Positions 1 to 5,965 of a stretch of DNA of 8,024 nt are shown piece by piece. Numbering within the stretch: the first letter of the stretch is position 1; each line of letters starts with the position of its first letter. Below the pieces are notes generated by a model. It ran no database searches, had not been told where the DNA came from, and was given only the letters and a program-made list of their open reading frames with translations. Made by a program: the position numbers and the translations under genes. The DNA is from Chloroflexota bacterium (GTDB taxonomy: Bacteria; Chloroflexota; Limnocylindria; Limnocylindrales; CSP1-4), in NCBI GenBank assembly GCA_029858845.1, contig JAOUEG010000068.1:1-8024 (forward strand), in the 5' to 3' direction.

Positions 1-1065
1 GAAGGCCGTCGAGGGCGTGGTGTGGGACAGGATGCTCCGCGCCACGATCCGCGCGGAGGGCACGCGGTACGGCCCGCAGGACGTGTAGCTGCCCTTGGAT
101 ACGGTCCGGTCCGCGATGTCGGCGTAGGCCCCGATGAGGTAGTTCGCCTCGATGTCACGGAAGACGAGAGCGCCGTCCGATCGGAACCCGGAGCGGACAT
201 GGATCTCCGAGGCGCCCCGCCGGACGGCCTGGAAGGTCTCATCAAGGCTCAGTACCAGGCGCACCGGGCGGCCGGTCGCGAGAGCCATCAGGGCGACGAG
301 CGGCTCGTACTTGGCGTGCTGCTTGCCGCCGAATGCGCCGCCCGGGTCGGGCGCATGGACGCGGACCTTGGCCAGCGGCATCCGGAGCACGCCGGCCAGG
401 ATCCGTTGCAGCCAGTTCGGGTGTTGGATCGACGTCCAGATCGCGACGCCGTCGCCGTCCGGCGCCGCGATGAACCCGTGGGGCTCGATCGCGAACTGCG
501 TGACCATCGGGAAGGCATAGGTCCCCTCGACCACCACGTCGGCCGTGGCGGCATCCACGTCGCCCCAGCCGTAGCGGTGCTCCCGAAGGACGTTCGTCCG
601 TGCCAACGGATCGCCCGGCCGCAGGTCCGGGTCCTGGACGAGCGGAGCCGACCGGTCGAGGGCCCCCGCCACCGTGAAGACGGCCGGCAGCTCCTCATAG
701 TCGACCTTGACCAGCCGAGCCGCCTCCTCGGCGGCGTCCCTGGTCTCCGCGGCAACGGCCGCGACGGGCTCGCCATGGTAGTGGGTCTCACCGACTGCGA
801 GCACCGGCCGATCCTGGAACTGCGGTCCGAAGCGGGGGACGGGCTGCGGTAGATCCGCGGCGCTGACGACGAGTCGGACGCCGGGAACGGCGAGGGCGGC
901 ACTCGTGTCGATGGAGACGATCCGGGCCCTGGCGCAGTCGAGCGACACGAGGTGAGCGTGCAGGACGCCCTCGAACGGGATGTCGGCAACGTAGGCCTGC
1001 CGACCGGTCACCCGCTCCACGCCACCGACCCTCGCGGGCGAGGCGCCCACCGCGGAGCCGCTCAC
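1..1065 (-). CDS. Xanthine dehydrogenase/CO dehydrogenase-family molybdopterin-binding large subunit, partial (C-terminus beyond the left edge)
   Basis: This is the catalytic subunit of a molybdenum hydroxylase, which binds the molybdenum-molybdopterin cofactor and hydroxylates its substrate with oxygen from water. Translation of the minus strand from GTG at 1065 gives 355 open codons to the window edge; family members are about 750-800 residues, so roughly the first 45% is present. The N-terminus reads VERVTGRQAYVADIPFEGVLHA (key residues 16-37), typical of the aldehyde oxidase/xanthine dehydrogenase a/b hammerhead domain (about 20-130). The cofactor-binding domain follows, with QFAIEPHG at 190-197, TSIQHPNWLQR at 211-221 and the hallmark GGAFGGK at 242-248. 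The GTG overlaps the TGA of the 2Fe-2S subunit gene by 4 bp, and GGAGA lies 9 nt upstream. The window stops at PSTAF, just where the family has either RGFG or the CO-dehydrogenase loop, so the substrate class cannot be read. The family is certain; the substrate is unknown. Confidence 0.93.
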   Translation of the reverse strand, partial: MSGSAVGASPARVGGVERVTGRQAYVADIPFEGVLHAHLVSLDCARARIVSIDTSAALAVPGVRLVVSAADLPQPVPRFGPQFQDRPVLAVGETHYHGEPVAAVAAETRDAAEEAARLVKVDYEELPAVFTVAGALDRSAPLVQDPDLRPGDPLARTNVLREHRYGWGDVDAATADVVVEGTYAFPMVTQFAIEPHGFIAAPDGDGVAIWTSIQHPNWLQRILAGVLRMPLAKVRVHAPDPGGAFGGKQHAKYEPLVALMALATGRPVRLVLSLDETFQAVRRGASEIHVRSGFRSDGALVFRDIEANYLIGAYADIADRTVSKGSYTSCGPYRVPSARIVARSILSHTTPSTAF

Positions 1066-1592
1066 CGTCCCGGGTCTCCGCGGGCGACGGAGTCCGCCTC
1101 GCCGCCGGCAGGGCCGTCGGCGGCCATCACGGCCGCAGCTCCGAGGATGGCCTCGATGATCTGCTCGTACCCGCCGCAGCGGCAGAGGTTGCCCGCGATG
1201 CCCTCCTCGACCGCGGCGCGCGTCGGCTGCGGATCGTCCGCGAGGAGCGCCGTGGCCGCCACCAGCTGGCCGGGGATGCAGAAGCCGCATTGGGCGGCAC
1301 CGGTGGCCAGGAATGCCTCCTGGAGTGGGTGCAGACGGCCATCAACGGCCAGTCCCTCGACGGTCGTCACCTCGGCGCCGTCCGCCTCGACGGCGAGGAC
1401 CAGACAGGAATCGACGCTGATTCCGTCCAGCAGGACCGTGCACGCCCCGCACTCCCCGACGAGGCAACATTCCTTGGTCCCGGTCAGCCCCAGGTCGTCG
1501 CGAAGGACCTCGAGGAGCGTGTGGTGCACGGCGATCTCGAGTCGGTGGGGCCGTCCGTTGACGGTCAGGTCGATCCGGCGGGCGAACGTCAT
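1062..1592 (-). CDS. 2Fe-2S iron-sulfur small subunit of a molybdenum hydroxylase (CoxS/XdhC-like)
   Basis: The 176-residue protein is the electron-transfer subunit that carries two 2Fe-2S clusters between the molybdenum site and FAD. The N-terminal plant-ferredoxin-like domain has the cluster ligands C43, C48, C51 and C63 (the CLVGECGAC block plus a later Cys). The C-terminal helical domain has C102 and C105 (QCGFCIPGQ) and C137 and C139 (NLCRCGGY). All eight ligands are present, so the subunit should be functional. The length is slightly above the usual 155-165 residues; the extra part is a low-complexity Ala/Gly-rich tail after about residue 155. The ATG overlaps the stop of the FAD subunit (ATGA), and its own TGA overlaps the GTG of the large subunit (GTGA), so the three are almost certainly translationally coupled. 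The substrate cannot be inferred from this subunit. Confidence 0.96.
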   Translation of the reverse strand: MTFARRIDLTVNGRPHRLEIAVHHTLLEVLRDDLGLTGTKECCLVGECGACTVLLDGISVDSCLVLAVEADGAEVTTVEGLAVDGRLHPLQEAFLATGAAQCGFCIPGQLVAATALLADDPQPTRAAVEEGIAGNLCRCGGYEQIIEAILGAAAVMAADGPAGGEADSVARGDPGR

Positions 1593-2461
1593 CGCGACCC
1601 GCTCCGCAGCGCGAGGCGCGCGATCGCCTCACGAACCGCCCGCAGCCCCAGGACATGCAGCATCGCCAGGCGGTACTCGGGGCCCGCCCGCATGGATCGC
1701 GCCGACGGGCTCGCTCCGACGAACAGCGCTGCCAGGCGCTGCATCTTGGCGGCGTCAGACGCCGCGGGATCCGCCAGGAGGCCGTCCTCGTCCGTCACCA
1801 GCAGTGGCCGCGGGCCGAGGCTGCCGTAGGCGAGGCGCGTCACGCCATCCGCTCCGACGACGCAGGCGAGCGTGACGGAGGCGAGATCGTGGCCACGCCG
1901 ACGCGTCCGTCGGACGTGCACGGAACCCTCCCGGATCGTCGGTCGGGGCAGCTCGATCGCGCACACCAGCTCGTCCGGGCCGAGAACCGTGACGCCGGAT
2001 CGGACGAAGAACTCGTCACTCGGGATCCGGCGCCTCCCGGCCGGTCCGACCGCGACCACGTCGGCACCATGGATGAGGAGCGCCGGGACCGTGTCCGCTG
2101 CCGGAGAGGCGTTGCAGACATTGCCGGCGAGGGTCGCCCGGTTCCGGATCTGGGTCGAACCCACCACCGCGGCGGCCTCGGCGAGGGCCTGGAAGTCGCG
2201 ACCGATGCGTGGATCGGCCCCGATCGCCGTCATCACCGTTCGAGCCCCGATGGACAACCGGCCACCGTCGTCGCGGATCGATCCGTCCAGCTCCGCGATC
2301 CTCTTCAGGTCCACCACCACCTCGGCGCGGATCGATCCATCGCGAAGGCGGATGATCAGGTCCGTCCCGCCCGCGAGCACGCGCGCCCGGGGACCATGTT
2401 CGGCCAGCAGGGCGACGGCCTCGTCGAGGTCGGTCGGTCGCTCGTAGGCGAAGGCTCGCAT
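1589..2461 (-). CDS. FAD-binding medium subunit of a molybdenum hydroxylase (CoxM/XdhB-like)
   Basis: The 290-residue protein binds FAD and passes electrons from the Fe-S clusters to the final acceptor (NAD, a quinone or a cytochrome, depending on the enzyme). The N-terminal FAD-binding PCMH-type domain shows AGGTDLIIRLRDG at residues 30-42, matching the family's AGGTDL pyrophosphate loop. The second flavin loop is at 110-123, TLAGNVCNASPAAD, closely matching the usual T(I/L)GGN(I/V)xNASPAAD. The C-terminal part (about 175-290) corresponds to the CO dehydrogenase flavoprotein C-terminal domain. The length is normal for the family. The gene starts 6 bp after the HPr-kinase-like gene and overlaps the 2Fe-2S gene by 4 bp. 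The order medium-small-large is that of coxMSL operons, but this order is shared by many non-CO hydroxylases. The final electron acceptor and the substrate are unknown. Confidence 0.95.
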   Translation of the reverse strand: MRAFAYERPTDLDEAVALLAEHGPRARVLAGGTDLIIRLRDGSIRAEVVVDLKRIAELDGSIRDDGGRLSIGARTVMTAIGADPRIGRDFQALAEAAAVVGSTQIRNRATLAGNVCNASPAADTVPALLIHGADVVAVGPAGRRRIPSDEFFVRSGVTVLGPDELVCAIELPRPTIREGSVHVRRTRRRGHDLASVTLACVVGADGVTRLAYGSLGPRPLLVTDEDGLLADPAASDAAKMQRLAALFVGASPSARSMRAGPEYRLAMLHVLGLRAVREAIARLALRSGSR

Positions 2462-2467
2462 GGAGAC

Positions 2468-3355
2468 CTAGAGCACCCGGTCCACCTGGTCCAGCAGCAC
2501 CTGCGGGGTGGCCGCCCGGACGAAGTAGTAGGGCCGTTCCGCGAAACTCCGCACGAAGGCGGCGCGGGCCCGGCGGAGTGCGACCGTGTCCACCACGGGC
2601 ATCGGGAATCCCGGCGCAAGCAGCTCGTTCAGGAGGAAGTAATTCTGGACGGAGTGGAACGTCTGGAACTGCCGCTCGAACGCATTCAGCTCAGCGCTCG
2701 ACGGGTCGAAGTTGCCGTCGATGGCGGGGACGATGACGACGTCCACGTGGCTCGGCTCCTCGTGGATCTCCCAGTCCGGCATGGTGCCGAAGAACTTCTC
2801 GACCGCGCGGTCCGGCGCGGCCTTGTCCGCGCGCTCGGTACCCTCGGTGCGCTTCCTGATGAATGGCTGCCGCGAGCCGATGACGGCCCGTCCGGCCTCG
2901 TCGATCACGGTCGTCTCGGTCGACACGAGCTTGGCGCCCCGGCGGCAGGCCTCGATCTGGCCCATCGACTTGCCGTGGTTCGATTCCCCGCCGAGGAAGA
3001 GGACCGTGCGATCGCGGTACCGAACGGCCGCTGCATGGAAAGGGTGCAGGCCAACGGCTTCCATCCGGAGCGCCAGCAGCGCGACCACGACCTTCTGGAT
3101 CGGCCCGGCCGGCCACGGCCCGCCGAAGGTCATCCGGCTCCCGTCGTATGAGATGTCCCTGGGGGCCTCCTGATCCCACACGATGTCCGGCTCCGCAAGC
3201 GTGACCGCGGGGGCGATCCGCACGTCGGCGAGGCGGTAGTCGAGGAAGGCCATGTCGTCGAGGACATGCTCGACCGGGCGGGACCCGAAGACATCGACCC
3301 TCAGCCGGGCGGGACCCGCCGACAGTTCCTCGGACAGGCGCGGGATCGGACTCAT
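2468..3355 (-). CDS. HPr kinase/phosphorylase-like P-loop protein
   Basis: The 295-residue protein resembles the C-terminal kinase domain of HPr kinase/phosphorylase (HprK, PEP carboxykinase-like fold). The strongest evidence is the HAAAV strand (107-111), then hydrophobic TVLFLGG leading into a Walker A loop, GGESNHGKS (122-130), then RRGAKLVS (138-145). This matches the HprK layout HAS-x-V, LxGxSGxGKS, rGaxLvaDD. The first 95 residues are not recognised and could act as a sensor or binding region. There is no transmembrane segment. One oddity is that the paired Asp after the second strand in true HprK appears here as Thr-Glu (STETTVID, 145-152), so Mg/phosphoryl chemistry may differ or be lost. 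The ATG overlaps the stop of the GntR gene by 4 bp and the FAD-subunit gene follows 6 bp downstream. No HPr or PTS gene is visible. Possible roles, all inferred, are phosphorylating a locus protein or assisting assembly of the molybdenum enzyme. Confidence 0.72.
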   Translation of the reverse strand: MSPIPRLSEELSAGPARLRVDVFGSRPVEHVLDDMAFLDYRLADVRIAPAVTLAEPDIVWDQEAPRDISYDGSRMTFGGPWPAGPIQKVVVALLALRMEAVGLHPFHAAAVRYRDRTVLFLGGESNHGKSMGQIEACRRGAKLVSTETTVIDEAGRAVIGSRQPFIRKRTEGTERADKAAPDRAVEKFFGTMPDWEIHEEPSHVDVVIVPAIDGNFDPSSAELNAFERQFQTFHSVQNYFLLNELLAPGFPMPVVDTVALRRARAAFVRSFAERPYYFVRAATPQVLLDQVDRVL

Positions 3356-4056
3356 CCAGTGCCTTCGCCGCCGGGGGACCGGGCGGTGTCGACGGGCGCG
3401 CCATCCGGCCAGAGGCCGGCCATGTGGTCGCTCACGTCATCGAAATGTCGCTGGAGGGCGGCCACGACCTCGTCGGCGTCGCGTCGCTCGAGCGCCTCGA
3501 CGATCGGTGCGTGGAGATGGGCGGACCAGTGGGGATCCGCGCCCGGCACGGCGAGCGTCAGGAACGTCCGGGAGAACGGTTCGAGCGAGCGCCAGACCTT
3601 CTCGAGGGTGGCGTTGTCGGCCAGCTGGATGATCCGTCCGTGGAACCGGGCGTCGGCCTCCGCGACGCCGTGGCCGTCGTCCCGATCGGCAGCGGCGAGC
3701 ATGGCCTCGAACAGGCCGACCAGGTCGGCGATGTCGGCGTCGCTCATCCTGGGAACCGCGAGGCGAGCCCCCAGGGTCTCGAGGCTCGAACGCACGGCGT
3801 ACGCCTCGACGATCTCGCGTCGTGACGGGCGTCGGACGCGGGCGCCACGGAACGGCGTGATCTCCACGAAGCCGAGGCCCTCCAGTCCGCGGAGGGCCTC
3901 GCGGACCGGTGCCTGGCTCGTCCCGAGCTCGCGGGCGACCTGGGTCTCGATGATCCGTGAGTCCGGCGGGTAGTGGCCGCTGAGGATGCCCTCGAGGATC
4001 CGTTCCTTGACCTGGTCGGCAAGGACCCGGCGGGAGAGCGCGGAGGAGAGAGCCAT
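3352..4056 (-). CDS. GntR-family transcriptional regulator, FCD (FadR) subfamily
   Basis: The 234-residue protein has a standard two-domain layout. The N-terminal winged helix-turn-helix spans about residues 10-75 (LADQVKERILEGILSG; then IETQVARELGTSQAPVREAL at 36-55; then GLGFVEITPFRGARV). The C-terminal FCD ligand-binding domain spans about 80-210. The FCD metal-binding residues appear to be present: D135 and H139 (EADARFHG), H182 (HLHAPI) and H204 (RHFDDV), suggesting a metal-assisted carboxylate ligand as in related regulators. FCD regulators usually repress a neighbouring catabolic operon until an organic-acid-like inducer binds. The gene is second in the minus-strand operon, 12 bp after the phosphohistidine-protein gene, so it is probably autoregulated. 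A 15-bp inverted repeat at 5910-5924 in the divergent spacer is a reasonable operator. Its stop overlaps the next start by 4 bp. The inducer is unknown. Confidence 0.93.
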   Translation of the reverse strand: MALSSALSRRVLADQVKERILEGILSGHYPPDSRIIETQVARELGTSQAPVREALRGLEGLGFVEITPFRGARVRRPSRREIVEAYAVRSSLETLGARLAVPRMSDADIADLVGLFEAMLAAADRDDGHGVAEADARFHGRIIQLADNATLEKVWRSLEPFSRTFLTLAVPGADPHWSAHLHAPIVEALERRDADEVVAALQRHFDDVSDHMAGLWPDGAPVDTARSPGGEGTG

Positions 4057-4068
4057 CCGGATCCGCCG

Positions 4069-5853
4069 TCAGCTGCCGATCGCGGCCGAAGGCTCGACCG
4101 CCGGTCTGGCCGATTCGTCGCGCAGGATCTCGACCCGTCCGGCGCCACCGTCGACCATCACGCGGTCGCCGGTCGAGATCCGCTGTGTCGCTACGGACGT
4201 GCCGACCACCGCCGGGATCCCGAACTCGCGCGACAGGACGGCCGGATGGGAGGTCGTCCCGCCGGTATCGGTCACAAGCCCGGAGATCTTGGTGAACAGG
4301 ACGACCCAGGCTGGATTCGTCATCTGGCAGACAAGGATGTCCCCGTCGCGCACGTCGTCGAACTCGTCGACCGTGCGGACGACCCGCGCGATGCCCTCGA
4401 TCCGTCCGGGTGATGCGGCGATGCCGGTGATCACGCGCTGGTCCTCGGATTGCTTCTGGTAGAAGCGATCGGGATAGCCCCAGTTCACCAGGTACGGGAA
4501 GGCGAGTTGCGACGGGGTGACCGTGCCGACCCAGTCGCGCGGGTGCAGCAGGGCGGCGGCCTCGCGCTGCGCGCGACGTTCCGCGACGATCTCGCGGGCG
4601 GCGATCGCGTCCGCACTCCCGATGAGGCCGCGGAGCTCGTTGTAGCGCAGGAAGAGCACGTCGTCGCGCTGATCGAGGCGGCCGAGCTCGACCAGCTTGC
4701 GGCCCACCTCGAGCAGGACGAGCCGGACGTGGGCATTGGCACCCTGGTCGATGTAGAAGTGGTGATCGGGCGTCAACGGCGCCATCCGCAGGTTGACGGC
4801 GTTGGCCGCTCGCATCTCCTCGAGCGCCGGGCCGCTCAGACCCTGCAGGAGCTCGTCGGAGGCGGCCTCGATATCGAGGCGCATCGCCTCGATGGCGCTC
4901 GGGAAGTCGTAGTCGGTCGTCAAGTAGCCGCGGATGAGCTCGAGGATCGGCTCCATCTCCTCGCGGGCGGTCGGGAAGATGAACTCGTGGCTCCAGACGG
5001 CGTGCCATCCGAATTCGCGCTGGTATGGCTCCATCCGCTCGGCGATGAACCGCCTGCCACGCTCGCTCGATCGCAGATCCGCGGCGATCCGGTCGACGTC
5101 CTCGGGTGCGAATGCGGCCCGCAGTACGTCGTCGTCGCGGATCTCGTTCTTCATCCGCCACAGGGCTTCGATGGAGTCCCAGTTGCGGTCCGACGCCGAA
5201 TTCTGGAGGCGACCCAGGAGCTCCTCGTCGACCTGGCCGCGGACCCGCTCCATCACCGCGCGCAGGTTGAGCGTCGCGGAGAGCTGGGCGAAGTTGAGCA
5301 TCCAGTGGATCTTCCAATGGCGATCGTGGATATCGATCGCGTCCTCGAGCAGGCAGGCCAGGTCGGCCAGGTCCATCTGGTCGGCCGTATCGAGGCGCTC
5401 TTCCAGGAAGACGAAGTTCCGCTCCATCTCGGGCCGCAGGCGATCCCGCCACCAGTCGGCGAAGTCCCGTCCGTAGACGGGCAGGACGGTGTCGAGATAG
5501 GCCCCCATCGTCGCCGCGAAGTCCGCATCGCGCGGGACGCGGGCCCCGTAGCGCGAGCTGTATTCGGTGGCGTCGATCCGGAGCTCCGGATCGGCCGGGA
5601 TCGCCGTCGTGTACACGTAACCATTGACGTTCTTGGCCAGCCAGTCCACCGCGAACGGTGTTCCGAAGCGCCGGAACATGTGATCGCAGCTCAGCCACCA
5701 ACCACCGATGTCGAAGAACATCGGGCTGACGGGGTGCGGGCAGTGCAGGTCGTCGTAGACCCAGAAGAAGTCCTGCTCGGCCTCGGAGTCCCAGGTCACC
5801 GGGAACGTCTCGTCACCCAGGAACTGGCCGAGAATCTCCTCTGTCGCTGCCAC
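4069..5853 (-). CDS. PEP-utilizing phosphohistidine (swivelling-domain) protein, phenylphosphate synthase A/rifampin phosphotransferase-like, without an ATP-binding domain
   Basis: The protein belongs to the PEP synthase/PPDK group. Near its C-terminus is the mobile phosphohistidine domain: TDTGGTTSHPAVLSREFGIP (546-565, numbered from an ATG at 5907), with H554 as the expected phosphorylated residue, followed by a glycine-rich end (GDRVMVDGGAGRVEIL). Domain entry is marked by GIAASPGRIEGIARVV (495-510). The large N-terminal part (about 45-480), with CPHPVSPMFF, YIDQGANAHVRLVLLEVGR and DDVLFL, resembles the substrate-binding region of rifampin phosphotransferases. There is no ATP-grasp domain, so phosphate must come from a separate partner; size and His position resemble the ~70-kDa A subunit of phenylphosphate synthase. 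The chosen start is GTG 5853, because GGAGGA lies 7 nt upstream, giving 594 residues. ATG at 5907 (612 residues) has no ribosome binding site and touches the promoter-like region. The substrate is unknown, and the catalytic direction is inferred. Confidence 0.87.
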   Translation of the reverse strand: MAATEEILGQFLGDETFPVTWDSEAEQDFFWVYDDLHCPHPVSPMFFDIGGWWLSCDHMFRRFGTPFAVDWLAKNVNGYVYTTAIPADPELRIDATEYSSRYGARVPRDADFAATMGAYLDTVLPVYGRDFADWWRDRLRPEMERNFVFLEERLDTADQMDLADLACLLEDAIDIHDRHWKIHWMLNFAQLSATLNLRAVMERVRGQVDEELLGRLQNSASDRNWDSIEALWRMKNEIRDDDVLRAAFAPEDVDRIAADLRSSERGRRFIAERMEPYQREFGWHAVWSHEFIFPTAREEMEPILELIRGYLTTDYDFPSAIEAMRLDIEAASDELLQGLSGPALEEMRAANAVNLRMAPLTPDHHFYIDQGANAHVRLVLLEVGRKLVELGRLDQRDDVLFLRYNELRGLIGSADAIAAREIVAERRAQREAAALLHPRDWVGTVTPSQLAFPYLVNWGYPDRFYQKQSEDQRVITGIAASPGRIEGIARVVRTVDEFDDVRDGDILVCQMTNPAWVVLFTKISGLVTDTGGTTSHPAVLSREFGIPAVVGTSVATQRISTGDRVMVDGGAGRVEILRDESARPAVEPSAAIGS

Positions 5854-5860
5854 GGGCTGG

Positions 5861-5866
5861 TCCTCC
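5861..5866 (-). promoter_or_regulatory. Shine-Dalgarno site deciding the start of the phosphohistidine protein
   Basis: On the minus strand GGAGGA lies exactly 7 nt before GTG at 5853-5851. It is the best ribosome binding site in the leftward operon. The alternative ATG at 5907-5905 is preceded by an AT-rich repeat with no purine-rich anti-SD match. The 18 residues between the two starts (Arg/Ser/Thr-rich) do not look like family sequence. Confidence 0.6.
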
Positions 5867-5909
5867 GAGGTGCTCGCCTGGATCCGTGCGCCAGGCCGGA
5901 GAGTCATCG

Positions 5910-5924
5910 ATCATCGATTATGAT
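5910..5924. promoter_or_regulatory. Inverted repeat ATCAT-N5-ATGAT in the divergent spacer: candidate GntR operator overlapping promoter elements
   Basis: ATCATCGATTATGAT is a perfect 5+5 bp inverted repeat with a 5-bp spacer, in the only AT-rich patch of the divergent region. It overlaps a 7-bp tandem repeat (TCATCGA at 5904-5910 and 5911-5917). Both strands also carry a -10-like hexamer here: TATGAT at 5919-5924 on plus and TATCAT at 5925-5920 on minus, each one mismatch from TATAAT. No convincing -35 element was found for either. FCD-type GntR regulators typically bind short inverted repeats of this size beside or over promoters, and one is encoded in the adjoining operon. Binding at this site is inferred. 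Confidence 0.5.
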
Positions 5925-5965
5925 ACGCATGTCGCGCCGCCGCGACCCCGCCAGGAGACCATACC

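Noticed and set aside
22..989. Open frames at 22-852 (plus) and 288-989 (minus) over the left end
   Set aside because: The true frame here is the molybdopterin subunit on the minus strand (GGAFGGK and other motifs), which is open from 1065 to the window edge.
2272..2337. GCGGATCGATCC occurring twice 54 bp apart
   Set aside because: Both copies lie in the FAD-subunit coding sequence and encode the same short peptide (GSIR) by chance. There is no further symmetry or repetition.
1655..3151. A 498-codon open frame on the plus strand
   Set aside because: It is antisense to the FAD-subunit and HPr-kinase-like genes, whose motifs are unambiguous. The product is Arg/His/Asp/Gly-rich.
3437..5701. 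A 754-codon open frame on the minus strand, longer than any real gene here
   Set aside because: It overlaps the phosphohistidine and GntR genes in another frame. Its product is Arg/Gly/Pro/Asp-rich with no family motifs, as expected for an out-of-frame reading of GC-rich codons.
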